Numbered from the stretch's first letter, positions 17,653 to 28,089 are shown. The stretch is 52,973 bases of DNA from Syntrophobacterales bacterium Delta_02 (GCA_001603955.1 LVAA01000009.1:1-52973); one strand, 5' to 3'. Notes: a model not told the origin generated them from the sequence alone. Translations and numbers: made by a program.

Positions 17653-18089
17653 ATCCTGCCCGCCTTTTGCCTTTTGACCGTCTTCATGGTCCTCAAGGTC
17701 ATGGACCTCTCCCGCGCCGAACCTCCCCAGAAGAACTTCACGGCTATCTCCAGCACCTCGAAGGGCAGGTCCCGCGTCCTTTTCTCGTAGACCTTCGACA
17801 CCGTGGTCTCCACGCGGTATCCTTCAGGGGTTGTTTCGCTCGATGCGCCCTCCGTGATATCCTCTTTGTCGAGGACCTCCCTCATCTTCGCCTCCGCCCG
17901 CACGACAGCCGAGACGTAGTCCTCCGACGTGGACAGGACCCTCAGGTCTGCGGAGAACAGCTGGAGGATCACCGTCACCGTCACCGCCAGAAGGGAAAAG
18001 GCGACGATGACCTCGAGGAGCGTGAAGCCCCGTTCCATCTTGAGGGGATATCCCATTTTCCTTTCCTGTCCCATCCTGGTCTCCCTCAT
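17649..18089 (-). CDS. gspI: Type II secretion minor pseudopilin GspI
   Basis: 146 residues from ATG 18089, just after the gspH stop. Nearer in-frame ATGs would give shorter leaders. The prepilin site is 'ERGFTLLEVIVAFSLLAV'. The short periplasmic domain ('VRAEAKMREVL' then 'VYEKRTRDLPFEVLEIAVKF') fits GspI in size and position. It overlaps gspJ by 4 bp. Confidence 0.9.
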   Translation of the reverse strand: MRETRMGQERKMGYPLKMERGFTLLEVIVAFSLLAVTVTVILQLFSADLRVLSTSEDYVSAVVRAEAKMREVLDKEDITEGASSETTPEGYRVETTVSKVYEKRTRDLPFEVLEIAVKFFWGGSARERSMTLRTMKTVKRQKAGRI

Positions 18090-18091
18090 GC

Positions 18092-18565
18092 TCACTGCTT
18101 CAGGACGACGGCCCCCAGGACGGGGTCCAGTTCGACATGAAGGACCTTCTTGCCCCCGGACAGGGTTATACGTCCCCACGGCACCCCGCCGGACTCGTTA
18201 AAGAGGATCGAGTACCGCCCCCGGGTTATCTCACCTTCCAGGGCATCGGTGATCTTCAGCGTTATACCCTGCGGGATGCGCCTGGTCTGCACACCCTGAA
18301 TGCCGTAGCGACCTGTCTCGAGATCCACGAACACCGTCCTGGACTCGCCGCTGTTCGTCGCCAGCAGCCTCGCGAACCGCAGCATCGCCGACAGTTCCCT
18401 CCCAGCCGCGTTCAGGTTCTGGGAGGGAAGCATGCTGGAGAAGAATACCGTCGAGATCCCGAGGATGATGAGAACGAGGACCATGACCATCATGATCTCG
18501 AGGAGCGTGAACCCGCCGGCGGACGGGAACGCCATTCTTCTCCTTATGTGCGCCATCGTTCTCAA
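18092..18565 (-). CDS. gspH: Type II secretion minor pseudopilin GspH
   Basis: 157 residues with prepilin site 'AGGFTLLEIMMVMVLVLI'. The periplasmic domain contains 'LNAAGRELSAMLRFARLLA', the usual GspH/FimT segment, and a beta-rich end. The ATG overlaps the gspF stop as ATGA. GspH is thought to join the tip complex to the major pseudopilin GspG. Confidence 0.92.
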   Translation of the reverse strand: MRTMAHIRRRMAFPSAGGFTLLEIMMVMVLVLIILGISTVFFSSMLPSQNLNAAGRELSAMLRFARLLATNSGESRTVFVDLETGRYGIQGVQTRRIPQGITLKITDALEGEITRGRYSILFNESGGVPWGRITLSGGKKVLHVELDPVLGAVVLKQ

Positions 18566-19755
18566 AAGGGCAGCTCCAGGATGCTGAACACGGCCATCAG
18601 CATCGATACGACGATGAAGGCGATGATGATCCCCATGCTCAGGATTATTGCCGGTTCGAGAAGGCTCATGAACCTCTTGACGGCGTCCCTGAGCGCCTTC
18701 TCATAGGTAGCCGCCACCTTGAGCAGCATGGAGTCGAGCTGCCCCGTCTCCTCACCGACCTTGATCATGGAAAGCGCGAGCTGCGGAAAGACACGGGCCT
18801 CCATGAGCGGGCCCGCCATGCCCCTGCCTTCCCTGACGTTCCTGGTGATCGATTCCACGGACCCCGCTATGATCCTGTTGCCTATGACGTCCTTCGCGTT
18901 GTTGAGCGCCTGCAGGAACGGCACGCCGCTCCTGAGGAGCGTCCCCAGGGTCCTGCAAAAACGTGCCGTCTCCAGCTTTGTCACAACGTCACCGAGCAGT
19001 CTCAGCTTCAGCTCGTCCCACCTCAAGGCTCCTGCCTCCGTTCCCGCGTAGAGCTTCAGGAGCACCAGGGCCGCGGCGGCAACGGGGAAGAGAACCCACC
19101 ACCAGGACCGCAGGGCCTGGCTCAAGGTCAGAATGATCTCAGTCGAAAGAGGAAGGCTGCCTCCTATCTCCTTGAATATCGCCGAGAACCTGGGGATGAC
19201 GAAGGTAAGGAGGATGACTATGGACATCCCGCCCGTCACGGTCAGGATGAGGGGATACACCATCGCGGATACGATGCTGTCCTTCAGTTCCTTTGCCGAC
19301 TCGAGGAACTCGTTGAGTTTTTCGAGAACGATATCGAGAACTCCTCCTGTCTCTCCCGCCCTTACCATGCTCACGTAGAGCTTAGAGAACACCGCCGGAT
19401 GCCTCTGGAGGGCCTCGGAAAAGGAGCTTCCCTCGCGGATGCCCTTGAGCACGGAATTGATGACCTCTTTCATCTGCTTCCCTTCCGATATCTCCGAGAG
19501 TATGTTGAGGCTTCTGTCGATGGGAAGGCCGGCACCCAGGAGCGCCGACAGCTCCGTGGTGAACGTCAGGAGATCGCCCCGGGACGACCTCATGGTAAAG
19601 GTCTTTCCGAGGCCCTCCCGGGGCAACGATACCTTGAGGGGTATGACCCCGGTGTTCCTTATCTTCTCAACAGCCATCCTTTCGTCCGACGCCTCGACAA
19701 CACCTTCGACGATGGCGCCCTCGAGGGTCGTGGCGGTATATGAATACATGGCCAC
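18562..19755 (-). CDS. gspF: Type II secretion inner-membrane platform protein GspF
   Basis: 397 residues with two repeated GspF (T2SSF) domains, about 65-190 and 265-390, each followed by hydrophobic helices ('VYPLILTVTGGMSIVILLTF' and 'ILSMGIIIAFIVVSMLMAVF'). The motif 'MVRAGETGGVLDIVLEKL' in the first domain and 'MIKVGEETGQLDSMLLKV' in the second are characteristic. The GTG at 19755 directly after the gspE stop is supported by AGGAGG 5 bp upstream; ATG 19749 is the alternative. Confidence 0.96.
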   Translation of the reverse strand: MAMYSYTATTLEGAIVEGVVEASDERMAVEKIRNTGVIPLKVSLPREGLGKTFTMRSSRGDLLTFTTELSALLGAGLPIDRSLNILSEISEGKQMKEVINSVLKGIREGSSFSEALQRHPAVFSKLYVSMVRAGETGGVLDIVLEKLNEFLESAKELKDSIVSAMVYPLILTVTGGMSIVILLTFVIPRFSAIFKEIGGSLPLSTEIILTLSQALRSWWWVLFPVAAAALVLLKLYAGTEAGALRWDELKLRLLGDVVTKLETARFCRTLGTLLRSGVPFLQALNNAKDVIGNRIIAGSVESITRNVREGRGMAGPLMEARVFPQLALSMIKVGEETGQLDSMLLKVAATYEKALRDAVKRFMSLLEPAIILSMGIIIAFIVVSMLMAVFSILELPF

Positions 19756-21285
19756 CTAATCCTCCTGGGTGACCCTGAAGACCTCATCCAGGGTCGTGCT
19801 GCCCGCCTCGATCTTTCGTATGCCGTCTTCGAGCAGGACCTTCATCCCGCTCCTCCGGGCAACCTCCCTGATCTCCCCCTCGTCGGCCTTCCGCAGGATA
19901 AGCCTCCGCATGGCTTCGTCGACGACGAGCAGCTCGAAGATCCCCATCCTTCCCCTGAACCCGGTGTACGTGCAGGCCTCACAGCCCCTGCCCCGGTAGA
20001 GGCGGGCGTCGCCGCGGATACCCAGCGCCTTCAGTTCCTGCGCCTCGTCCGTTGACGTGTCCTCGACCTTGCACTCGAGACAGATGACCCTGACGAGCCT
20101 CTGTGCCAGGATGCCCCGTACCGTCGAGGACAGGAGAAAGCTCTCCACCCCCATGTCGAGGAGCCGGGTGATGGCGCTGGGGGCGTCGTTGGTGTGGAGG
20201 GTCGAAAAGACAAGGTGACCCGTGAGGGCCGCCTGGATGGCGATCTCGGCGGTCTCGAGGTCCCGTATCTCTCCGATCATGACCACGTCCGGGTCCTGCC
20301 GCACGATGTGCCTCAGGGTGTTTGTGAAACTGAGCCCGATGTTCGGCCTCACCTGTATCTGGTTGACGCCTTTCAACTGATACTCGATGGGGTCTTCGAC
20401 GGTTATGATCTTCTTGTCAGGCGAGTTTATCTTGTCAAGGGCTCCGTACAGTGTTGTCGTCTTCCCGCTCCCGGTAGGTCCCGTGACAAGTATTATTCCG
20501 TTCGGCCTCTTTATGAGCTGGTTGAAATCACGAAGTGTGTCGGGCATGAAACCCAGGGCGTCGAGATCGATGACGATGCTCTCCTTGTCGAGGATCCTCA
20601 TGACGATGCTCTCTCCGTGGAGAATGGGTATGGTGGAGACCCTCAGGTCGATCTCGCGGTCCCCCACGAGAAGCCTGATGCGCCCGTCCTGGGGAAGCCT
20701 GCGCTCGGCGATGTTCAGTTTCGCCATGATCTTGATCCTCGATACTATCGCGGCCTGGAGGCGTTTCGGTGCCGATTCCACATCGCTTAAGACCCCGTCG
20801 ATGCGGTAGCGCACCTTTACCTCATCCCCGAAAGGCTCGATGTGGATATCGCTCGCCCTGCTTTCGACGGCCCTCGTGATGAGGAGATTGACGAGCTTGA
20901 TGATGGGCGCCTCGGATGCAAGGTCCTTGAGGTGCCCGATGTCCTCCTCCTCGGTCCCGTTGAAGAACTCCTGGTTCTCTTCATCTATGCCTTCCATGAT
21001 CCGGTTGATGCTCTGCTCCTCCTGGCTGTAGAACTTCGACAGATGCTCGTCGATGACCTCTGTGTCGGCCGTGTAAACGGCCACTTCCCCGGCAGTGGCG
21101 ACGCGCAGGGCCTCGATCACCTCACGATCCTCAGGATCCGCCATGATCACCTTCAGGAGGTTGTTCTTGAACTCAAAGGGGATGATCCTGTTTTCGCGAA
21201 TGAAACGGGTCGATATCCCGTCAATTACGAGAGGCACCTTGGGAAACTCTTCGGCATTCAGGAAGATCACGTTGCTCTTTGACAC
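19756..21285 (-). CDS. gspE: Type II secretion ATPase GspE
   Basis: 509 residues from a GTG start with GAGGA upstream. N-terminal GspE/PilB domain (1-150), then the ATPase: Walker A 'GPTGSGKTTTLYGAL', Asp box 'VEDPIEYQL', Walker B 'DVVMIGEIRDLETAEIA' and His box 'GHLVFSTLHTND'. A four-Cys zinc element follows ('CLECK' and 'CEACTYTGFRGR'), as expected for GspE. It powers pseudopilus assembly from the cytoplasmic side through GspL and GspF. Confidence 0.97.
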   Translation of the reverse strand: MSKSNVIFLNAEEFPKVPLVIDGISTRFIRENRIIPFEFKNNLLKVIMADPEDREVIEALRVATAGEVAVYTADTEVIDEHLSKFYSQEEQSINRIMEGIDEENQEFFNGTEEEDIGHLKDLASEAPIIKLVNLLITRAVESRASDIHIEPFGDEVKVRYRIDGVLSDVESAPKRLQAAIVSRIKIMAKLNIAERRLPQDGRIRLLVGDREIDLRVSTIPILHGESIVMRILDKESIVIDLDALGFMPDTLRDFNQLIKRPNGIILVTGPTGSGKTTTLYGALDKINSPDKKIITVEDPIEYQLKGVNQIQVRPNIGLSFTNTLRHIVRQDPDVVMIGEIRDLETAEIAIQAALTGHLVFSTLHTNDAPSAITRLLDMGVESFLLSSTVRGILAQRLVRVICLECKVEDTSTDEAQELKALGIRGDARLYRGRGCEACTYTGFRGRMGIFELLVVDEAMRRLILRKADEGEIREVARRSGMKVLLEDGIRKIEAGSTTLDEVFRVTQED

Positions 21286-21308
21286 TTGTATTCCTCATGG
21301 TTCTTTTT

Positions 21309-23612
21309 CTACTCCACCCTCTGCGGTAGCGCAGGGGAAACATCCTGACCCGCGCCACTCTTCTGCTCGCCGCCGTCCCCGGGAAGGCCGCCCTGATCAC
21401 CGGCCGGAGGTGGAGGCCCGGGTATGACCTTGATGAGCTCTTCCCTTTTCACTTTTCCCTTCCCCGTCCTGGTAATGCTGTCCACGTAATCGGAGGTGAC
21501 CGCGTTGGCGTCGACATGGGTACGGATCACACGGGGCGTGAGCAGGATGATGAGCTCCGTCCTCTGGTCGCTCTGTGTGGTCTGGCCGAAGAGATACCCG
21601 AGGATGGGGATCTTGCTCAAAAGAGGGATGCCCGACCGGGACTTTGAGATATCATCCCGGATCAGTCCGCCGATGATGATGGTGTTGCCGTCCTGGACGA
21701 CGAGGCTTGTCGTCGTCTCCGTCTTCTTCAGGATGATGTAGTCTTCGTTGTCGAAGAGCTTGATCGTCTCGTAGGATGAGACCTCCTGCGTTATGTCGAG
21801 GGTCACGAGACCACCCTCGTTGATGCGGGGTTTCACCTTGAGGATGATGCCGATATCCTTGTACTGGATCGTCCGCTGGGGCGCCACCGTCCCGGAGCCG
21901 AAGGTTTCCGAGGAAACAACGGGTACCTGCTGGCCCACCTGGATACGGGCCTCCTTGTTGTCCGACACCAGGACATGGGGGACGGCAAGGAGCTTTGCCC
22001 GTGAATCCGTTGCAAGCATGTCGATCACCGTCTTGAAATCCCCCCCCACGGTGCCCGCGAAGGTGAACGTGCCGGAACCGGTAGTGTCCGTCGCTGTCGC
22101 CCCGGGTACGTCGAACCCCACCGTGCCCTCCACTCCGCCCAGAACACCTCTCATGCCGCCGGGGTTGAACTGCAGCGCCCAGGATATGCCGAGTTTGAGC
22201 TCATCCTTCAGGCTCACCTCCGCCACAACCCCCTCGAGAAGCACCTGCCGCGGTATCACATCGATCCTTTCGATCGCCGCCTTGATGAACTCGTAGTCTT
22301 CCTGCGTGGACAGGATAATGAGCGCGTTGAGACCTTCGTCGGCGATGATCTTCGTGATCGGCGATACGAGCATATCAGCCCCCTGCGTGCCGGCGGCGGC
22401 CTGCACCGAGGACCGTGCTGCCTGCGGCTGGGCCGGCGGCGCCCCGGGGGCGGTGGGACCTTTCGCCTGGGTCGCGGTGACGGTCGCGGCGGGGGCCTGG
22501 GAAGGTTTCGCGGACAAAAGGACCTGCTGCAGAATGGCCGCCACGTCCTTCGCCTTGCCGTTCTGGATATTATACACGGAGACTTTCGGTTTCTTCTGCT
22601 TCGTCTGTTCGCCATCGAAAAAGCTGATGAGCGTGAGGAGGCGTTTCACGTTCGAATCGGTGTCCACGAGGATAATGTAATTGATGTTGGGCAGGTCTAT
22701 CACCACGGCGGTCGAGGTGAGGAAGGGCGTAATGAGCTTGATCGTCTCCGACGAGTGCACGTGCAGCAGCGGCACCACCTGGATAATGGACTTCCCCTGG
22801 ATGAGAACCTTCCCCGGTTCTCGTCCGAACTTCACCTCCGCAGGCTCCTTCGCAACATCGCTGATGGGCACCACCCGGTACAGACCGCTCTCCTCAACGA
22901 CACCAACGCCGTTGAGGCGCAGGATCGTCTCCATGATGGGGAGAACCTGGTCCATGGTAACTGGCGCTACGGAGCGGAAGGTAACCCGCCCCTTGACCCT
23001 CTGGTCGACGACATAGTTGACCTTGAGTATCTCTCCAAATACGGTCTGTATCACCGAGAAGACATCGGCGTCGTCGAAGTTGAGGCTGATGCGTCCCGGT
23101 GCATGGCGGGGTGGCTGAACCCTCTGTGCCTGGGCCTTCTGGGGCTGGGGGCCCTGCGGCCGGGGCGGCCGAAAAGAAGGCTGCTGCGGCCGGGGCGGCG
23201 GGGCGGCGGCCTTTTGTGCGGCAGGAACGGTCTGTGCCTGAGTGGTGGCCTTCGCCACCCCCGACCCCGCGGGTGGAGACGGGGCCAGGGATTTTGAAGG
23301 CGAAACCGGTGCCGCGGTAGCCCGCGGGGCCGGCTGGGTGGTCTGTTGTGCCGCAGAGACGGTCTGTGACGCGGCGGTGGCCGGTTCCACTGTGGGCAGG
23401 GTCCGTGCCGGAGCGGTGGCCGGTTGTGTTCCGGACAGGGGCGGCTCGACCGATCGCGTGTCCGGCAGGGATATCTCCAGCTCGGCCGCGCGGCTGACCG
23501 GAGGCGGGTCCTCGGTCAGCGGGCGCGTCGTGATGACATCCTCGGAGGCATGCACGACGGGCCCGAAACCCCCCAGAAGCAAAAGAACAACCGCTATCGC
23601 CGGATATCTCAT
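21309..23612 (-). CDS. gspD: Type II secretion outer-membrane secretin GspD
   Basis: 767 residues. A signal peptide (1-22, ending 'GPVVHA') is followed by an unusual Pro/Ala/Gln-rich linker of about 140 residues before the N0 domain ('ISLNFDDADVFSVIQTVFGE'). N1 and N2 ring domains follow (about 245-450), and the N2 region carries a second low-complexity insert. The secretin core (455-690) shows 'AVPHVLVSDNKEARIQVGQQ' and the gate/lip-type motif 'GIPLLSKIPILGYLFG'. A Gly/Pro-rich tail ends the protein. No dedicated pilotin gene was recognised. Confidence 0.96.
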   Translation of the reverse strand: MRYPAIAVVLLLLGGFGPVVHASEDVITTRPLTEDPPPVSRAAELEISLPDTRSVEPPLSGTQPATAPARTLPTVEPATAASQTVSAAQQTTQPAPRATAAPVSPSKSLAPSPPAGSGVAKATTQAQTVPAAQKAAAPPPRPQQPSFRPPRPQGPQPQKAQAQRVQPPRHAPGRISLNFDDADVFSVIQTVFGEILKVNYVVDQRVKGRVTFRSVAPVTMDQVLPIMETILRLNGVGVVEESGLYRVVPISDVAKEPAEVKFGREPGKVLIQGKSIIQVVPLLHVHSSETIKLITPFLTSTAVVIDLPNINYIILVDTDSNVKRLLTLISFFDGEQTKQKKPKVSVYNIQNGKAKDVAAILQQVLLSAKPSQAPAATVTATQAKGPTAPGAPPAQPQAARSSVQAAAGTQGADMLVSPITKIIADEGLNALIILSTQEDYEFIKAAIERIDVIPRQVLLEGVVAEVSLKDELKLGISWALQFNPGGMRGVLGGVEGTVGFDVPGATATDTTGSGTFTFAGTVGGDFKTVIDMLATDSRAKLLAVPHVLVSDNKEARIQVGQQVPVVSSETFGSGTVAPQRTIQYKDIGIILKVKPRINEGGLVTLDITQEVSSYETIKLFDNEDYIILKKTETTTSLVVQDGNTIIIGGLIRDDISKSRSGIPLLSKIPILGYLFGQTTQSDQRTELIILLTPRVIRTHVDANAVTSDYVDSITRTGKGKVKREELIKVIPGPPPPAGDQGGLPGDGGEQKSGAGQDVSPALPQRVE

Positions 23613-23645
23613 GGTCCGGTTTTTGTCCTCGTCCTCATCCCGCGG

Positions 23646-24071
23646 CTACTGCCAGCTCGTCACGTCCGCGTCTTCGCCTTCTCCACCGGGCGAACCGTCT
23701 CTCCCGTAGGACAAGAGATCGTATTCCCCGTGACTCCCCGGGGACTGGTAGTTGTACGGTTTACCCCAGGGGTCATTGGGCAGGGCCTTTTTCAGGTAGG
23801 GCCCGTCCCAGCCCTCCACTCCAGGGTTTACGGCAAGCATGTTCAGGCCTTCCTGGGTGGTGGGATACCGTCCGATATCAAGCCGCATCTGGTCCAGGGC
23901 CTGTCCGAGAAGCTCGATCTGGGCCTTCGCGGCGGCCTGTTTTCCCTTGCCCAGCTTGGGGAAAAGCCTCGGCGCCACCAGGGCGGCGAGGAGGCCCACG
24001 ATGACCATTACGACAAGAAGCTCGATGAGCGTGAAACCTTTCCTGTTCCGCCTGTTAAGAATCTTTCTCAT
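23646..24071 (-). CDS. gspG: Type II secretion major pseudopilin GspG
   Basis: 141 residues with prepilin site 'RKGFTLIELLVVMVIVGLLA' and the GspG core: 'DIGRYPTTQEGLNML', 'GPYLKKALPNDPWGKPYNY' and a C-terminal 'YDLLSYGRDGSPGGEGEDAD' loop that matches the calcium-binding end of the family. It is the first gene of the secretion operon. No gspO-type prepilin peptidase is encoded in the window, so a genomic pilD homologue is needed for processing. Confidence 0.97.
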   Translation of the reverse strand: MRKILNRRNRKGFTLIELLVVMVIVGLLAALVAPRLFPKLGKGKQAAAKAQIELLGQALDQMRLDIGRYPTTQEGLNMLAVNPGVEGWDGPYLKKALPNDPWGKPYNYQSPGSHGEYDLLSYGRDGSPGGEGEDADVTSWQ

Positions 24072-24091
24072 TCAGGACCCCCGATATAACC

Positions 24092-24120
24092 TCCCGGGCG
24101 ACCACGGGTCCATCCCGGGA
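24092..24120 (-). promoter_or_regulatory. Hairpin just upstream of gspG
   Basis: Perfect 7-bp GC-only arms, TCCCGGG at 24092-24098 and CCCGGGA at 24114-24120, with a 15-base loop, end 21 bp before the gspG ATG. It may structure the mRNA leader or serve as an operator. There is no T run, so it is not a standard terminator. Confidence 0.5.
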
Positions 24121-24283
24121 AACACTTCCTGGCGTGCCCTTCTATACCTGCAGGATACAAAAAAGCCGCCCACCTGTATGTCGTAAAAACGACAATTATC
24201 TTGTAGTGCATCCAACATTGCCTGTGTCATCATTTTCGATTACAGTGGTCGATGAGAGGGCGCGCGGAGGTGCGCGAAGAAGG

Positions 24284-24426
24284 ATAGGACCTATGGGACA
24301 TATAGGACATATAGGACATATAGGACGCGTAGGACGTATAGGACTTTTTGGACTGGAGTTGGCCGACCGGCACACCCTATTGGTCCTATTTCGTCCTATG
24401 GGTCCTATTCCTCCTATTCGTCCTAT
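24284..24426. repeat. Two-armed 9-bp-period array (ATAGGACnn left, nnGTCCTAT right)
   Basis: The left arm (24284-24345) has about seven ATAGGACnn units at exact 9-bp spacing. After a 30-bp spacer the right arm (24376-24426) has about six units of the complementary GTCCTATnn form. The arms can therefore pair into a long imperfect hairpin. The same unit appears one-sided at 12361-12421. It lies between two operons and is not translated in any credible gene. Confidence 0.8.
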
Positions 24427-24453
24427 CATAATTCTCTTCCTCTGCCTCTTCTT

Positions 24454-25827
<1,374 letters not shown>

Positions 25828-25836
25828 AGATCTCTC

Positions 25837-26370
25837 CTATCTTTTCTCTTCCCTCTTCTTCTCCTCGATCTCGACATCCACCTTCTTTGATTGCTCTATG
25901 ATCTGCTTCAGCCGGGCGTTCTCCTCCCGGGCCTCCGAGGAAGCCCTCTTGAGCCTTATGTTCTCCTCGAGCACCTCCGCCCAGATCCGTGCCTGGTCCC
26001 TCAGGGGACTGCGGGGGTATTCCCTGACCAAGCGCTTGAAGAAGCCGACGGAGCGTTGATAGTCCCTGTTCGGGTTCCCGGGATGGGCACAGACGAGGCC
26101 CATGGTGAAGAGCGCCTCGTCCCCATAAGCTGGGCCCTCCGGCCCGGCTAGGACCCTCTCCGACACCATCAGGGATAACCGGTAACTGCCCCGGCCAAGG
26201 AGCCTATGCGCCTCATCAAGGTCTCTGCGTGCGTCCGAGACCGCCCGAGAGACACTGTCCGGCGCCTCGGCGCCCCGCTCCGGCACCGCGCAGCCAAAGG
26301 CCGCGAGATACATCACAAGGGCAATGCAAAGAGAAACGTGGTTCCCTGTCCCGGTTCGCTTTCCGCCCAC
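25837..26370 (-). CDS. Outer-membrane lipoprotein with TPR-like helices and coiled coil, QseG-like position
   Basis: 177 residues. A lipoprotein signal ends 'YLAAFGC' (Cys27). Helical repeats at about 45-135 ('RDLDEAHRLLGRGSYRLSL', 'SVGFFKRLVREYPRSPLRDQ') look like TPR units. The C-terminus (135-177) is a highly charged coiled coil rich in Glu, Lys and Arg. The gene overlaps the kinase end by 58 bp and precedes the activator by 9 bp. In enterobacteria the gene in this slot (qseG/yfhG) encodes a lipoprotein that modulates the kinase, and a similar sensory role is inferred here from order and topology, not from close sequence identity. Confidence 0.78.
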   Translation of the reverse strand: MGGKRTGTGNHVSLCIALVMYLAAFGCAVPERGAEAPDSVSRAVSDARRDLDEAHRLLGRGSYRLSLMVSERVLAGPEGPAYGDEALFTMGLVCAHPGNPNRDYQRSVGFFKRLVREYPRSPLRDQARIWAEVLEENIRLKRASSEAREENARLKQIIEQSKKVDVEIEEKKREEKR

Positions 26371-27764
26371 ACCTTACCTCCATGCGCTGTAATGATATGT
26401 TTCACGAAAGCCAGGCCCAATCCGGTGCCCTTTATCGACCCCGGGGCCTGGCCCGGTGACTGATGGAATTTCTCGAAGACCGTTTCGAGGTTCTCCCTCG
26501 GAATGCCCGGGCCCGTGTCCCTCATCGAAAACTCCATGGTGCGGTCCCTGCGGCCCGCCTTTATCGTTATCTGCCCGTTCTCGGGGGTAAACTTGACCGC
26601 GTTCCCCAGCAGGTTCCGGAGGGCCTGCAGGATCCTTTCCCGGTCCAGCTGCAGGGGAGGGATCTCGTGCTCATCGCCCGCGTCCACCTTGATGCGGATC
26701 TTCTTCGCCTCCACGAGAGGGGTCATTTCCACTACCACGCGGCGGATCAGGGACTGAATGCTCTCCCTGGCAAAGGTGAAGGGCATCATCCCCGCCTCCA
26801 TTTTCGAGAGCTCCAGGAGCGAGTTCACGAGGTCGATGAGCCTGTTCGTCTCCTCGGACAGGATGGTGAACAGCCTTTTCTGCTTGTCCGGTATGGGACC
26901 GCCCGCTCCGTCCCGGAGAAGGGTTATGCCCTGCTTGATGGATGCGAGAGGCGTCCGCAGTTCATGGGACATGGTGGCAAAGAAACCGGACTTCATTGTA
27001 TCGACCTTCTTGAGCTTCTCGCACATTATATTGATGGCTCCGGCCAGTTCCGCGACCTCACGGGGAGAGCCGATGTTGAGGTTCCCCTCGAAAACACCGC
27101 GGGAGATCTCCCTCGTCTTTGCCATCAGGACCTTCAGGGGTTTTGTAATGCTTCTCGTGTTGACGAGAGAACCGAGGATGACGATGAGCACCGCGGCGGC
27201 AAACATCAGGACCGACAGGCGCTGAGCCGAGCCGGCGGTCTCCTGTATCCTGTTCATCCGCTCCTGAATGTCCCTGAGGTATGAATTCTCCAGCACCTTC
27301 AACGCCTCCAGCACCTGCCCCACGGCCTCTTCCTTCCCTTGCGCGTACTCGCTCTTCCTATAAGACCGGCTGGTCTTCGATACTTCCATCTCCTCATTCA
27401 CCAGTGAGAGGTATTGCGCCCAGTCCGCTGCCACCCGGACAAGGATATCCCTGTTCGAAGAGGTGCCGACGATCTGAGAGACCTCAGACAGGTACTCCTC
27501 GAAAGCCTTCTGACTCGAGACCATCTGCCCCACAAAGACCGGGTCCCCGGTGATCACCCGTTTCTTTTCCGAGCCCACGTGGGAAAGGAGGGAATCGACA
27601 AGCTTCTGCTTGAGGTCCACAACACGCTGGTCGACTTTGAAGATAATGCCTGCCTCGACGTTCAACTGGCGGAGCCTGAGGACCGTGTAGGCACTTATGG
27701 CCCCCAGGACCAGTATGGTGGTGATGTAACCGAGAAACAGCCTGGAAAATATACTCAATCGCAT
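26313..27764 (-). CDS. Membrane sensor histidine kinase, GlrK-like
   Basis: 483 residues from ATG 27764; a frame-extended ATG at 27800 is possible and neither has a strong ribosome site. Membrane helices at about 9-30 and 183-203 flank a helical periplasmic sensor domain of about 150 residues. HAMP (202-255) precedes the phosphoacceptor helix 'FFATMSHELRTPLASIKQG' (H267), the N box 'LRNLLGNAVKFTPE', G1 'MRDTGPGIP' and G2 'GTGLGLAFVKHII'. The topology and gene order resemble GlrK (QseE). It should phosphorylate the sigma-54 activator encoded two genes downstream. Confidence 0.92.
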   Translation of the reverse strand: MRLSIFSRLFLGYITTILVLGAISAYTVLRLRQLNVEAGIIFKVDQRVVDLKQKLVDSLLSHVGSEKKRVITGDPVFVGQMVSSQKAFEEYLSEVSQIVGTSSNRDILVRVAADWAQYLSLVNEEMEVSKTSRSYRKSEYAQGKEEAVGQVLEALKVLENSYLRDIQERMNRIQETAGSAQRLSVLMFAAAVLIVILGSLVNTRSITKPLKVLMAKTREISRGVFEGNLNIGSPREVAELAGAINIMCEKLKKVDTMKSGFFATMSHELRTPLASIKQGITLLRDGAGGPIPDKQKRLFTILSEETNRLIDLVNSLLELSKMEAGMMPFTFARESIQSLIRRVVVEMTPLVEAKKIRIKVDAGDEHEIPPLQLDRERILQALRNLLGNAVKFTPENGQITIKAGRRDRTMEFSMRDTGPGIPRENLETVFEKFHQSPGQAPGSIKGTGLGLAFVKHIITAHGGKVWAESEPGQGTTFLFALPL

Positions 27765-28007
27765 GGGACAGTCACAATAGCCGGGCCGCTGCCGGGTCAT
27801 ACCTCGACACGCGGCTAATCTTCGTCAAACATCAAATGATCCGTTGGGGCTGCATTCGACCTGATCGGGAAGGAGAGTGTGAAGGAAATATCCTGCACTC
27901 AATGATCTGACATGTAGGAAAAACCCTGCATCTGTAACGGTACGAACAAACTGCCTGAACATCTCAATGCCTTTGACTTCAACAGTATAGCACATTTCGT
28001 CTCTCGG

Positions 28008-28023
28008 GGCACGGCTTTTGCTC
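28008..28023 (+). promoter_or_regulatory. Near-consensus sigma-54 promoter (-24/-12)
   Basis: GGGCACGGCTTTTGCT matches the consensus TGGCACG-N4-TTGCW at every specified position except the first. The -24 GG is at 28009-28010 and the -12 GC at 28021-28022, with exactly 10 bp between. The start site would fall near 28034, giving a leader of about 55 bases before the ATG at 28090, which has CAGGAGG 5 bp upstream. The sigma-54 activator gene is about 2.2 kb away on the other strand. Confidence 0.75.
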
Positions 28024-28089
28024 TACTCGGGGCAACGATCGAAAATTGGCCAGTCGATTCGGCACGTACTAAATCTTCAGGAGGTTTAA

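Larger units (their letters stand above)
24072..24453. promoter_or_regulatory. gsp operon upstream region (382 bp, no gene)
   Basis: This gap separates the sigma-54 activator gene from gspG and should hold the gsp promoter. It contains a hairpin in the leader (TCCCGGG/CCCGGGA, 24092-24120, 15-base loop), a small palindrome TGTCGT-AAAA-ACGACA (24179-24194), and the two-armed 9-bp repeat array (24284-24426). A minus-strand GG-N10-GC pattern near 24112-24098 resembles a -24/-12 element only weakly. I saw no convincing sigma-70 promoter and no credible coding frame. Confidence 0.45.

Noticed and set aside
24086..24160. Sigma-54 promoter in front of gspG
   Set aside because: A GGGCACG-like -24 box lacks a GC at the right distance, and the GG-N10-GC at 24112-24098 matches the rest of the consensus poorly. 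Not supported strongly enough.
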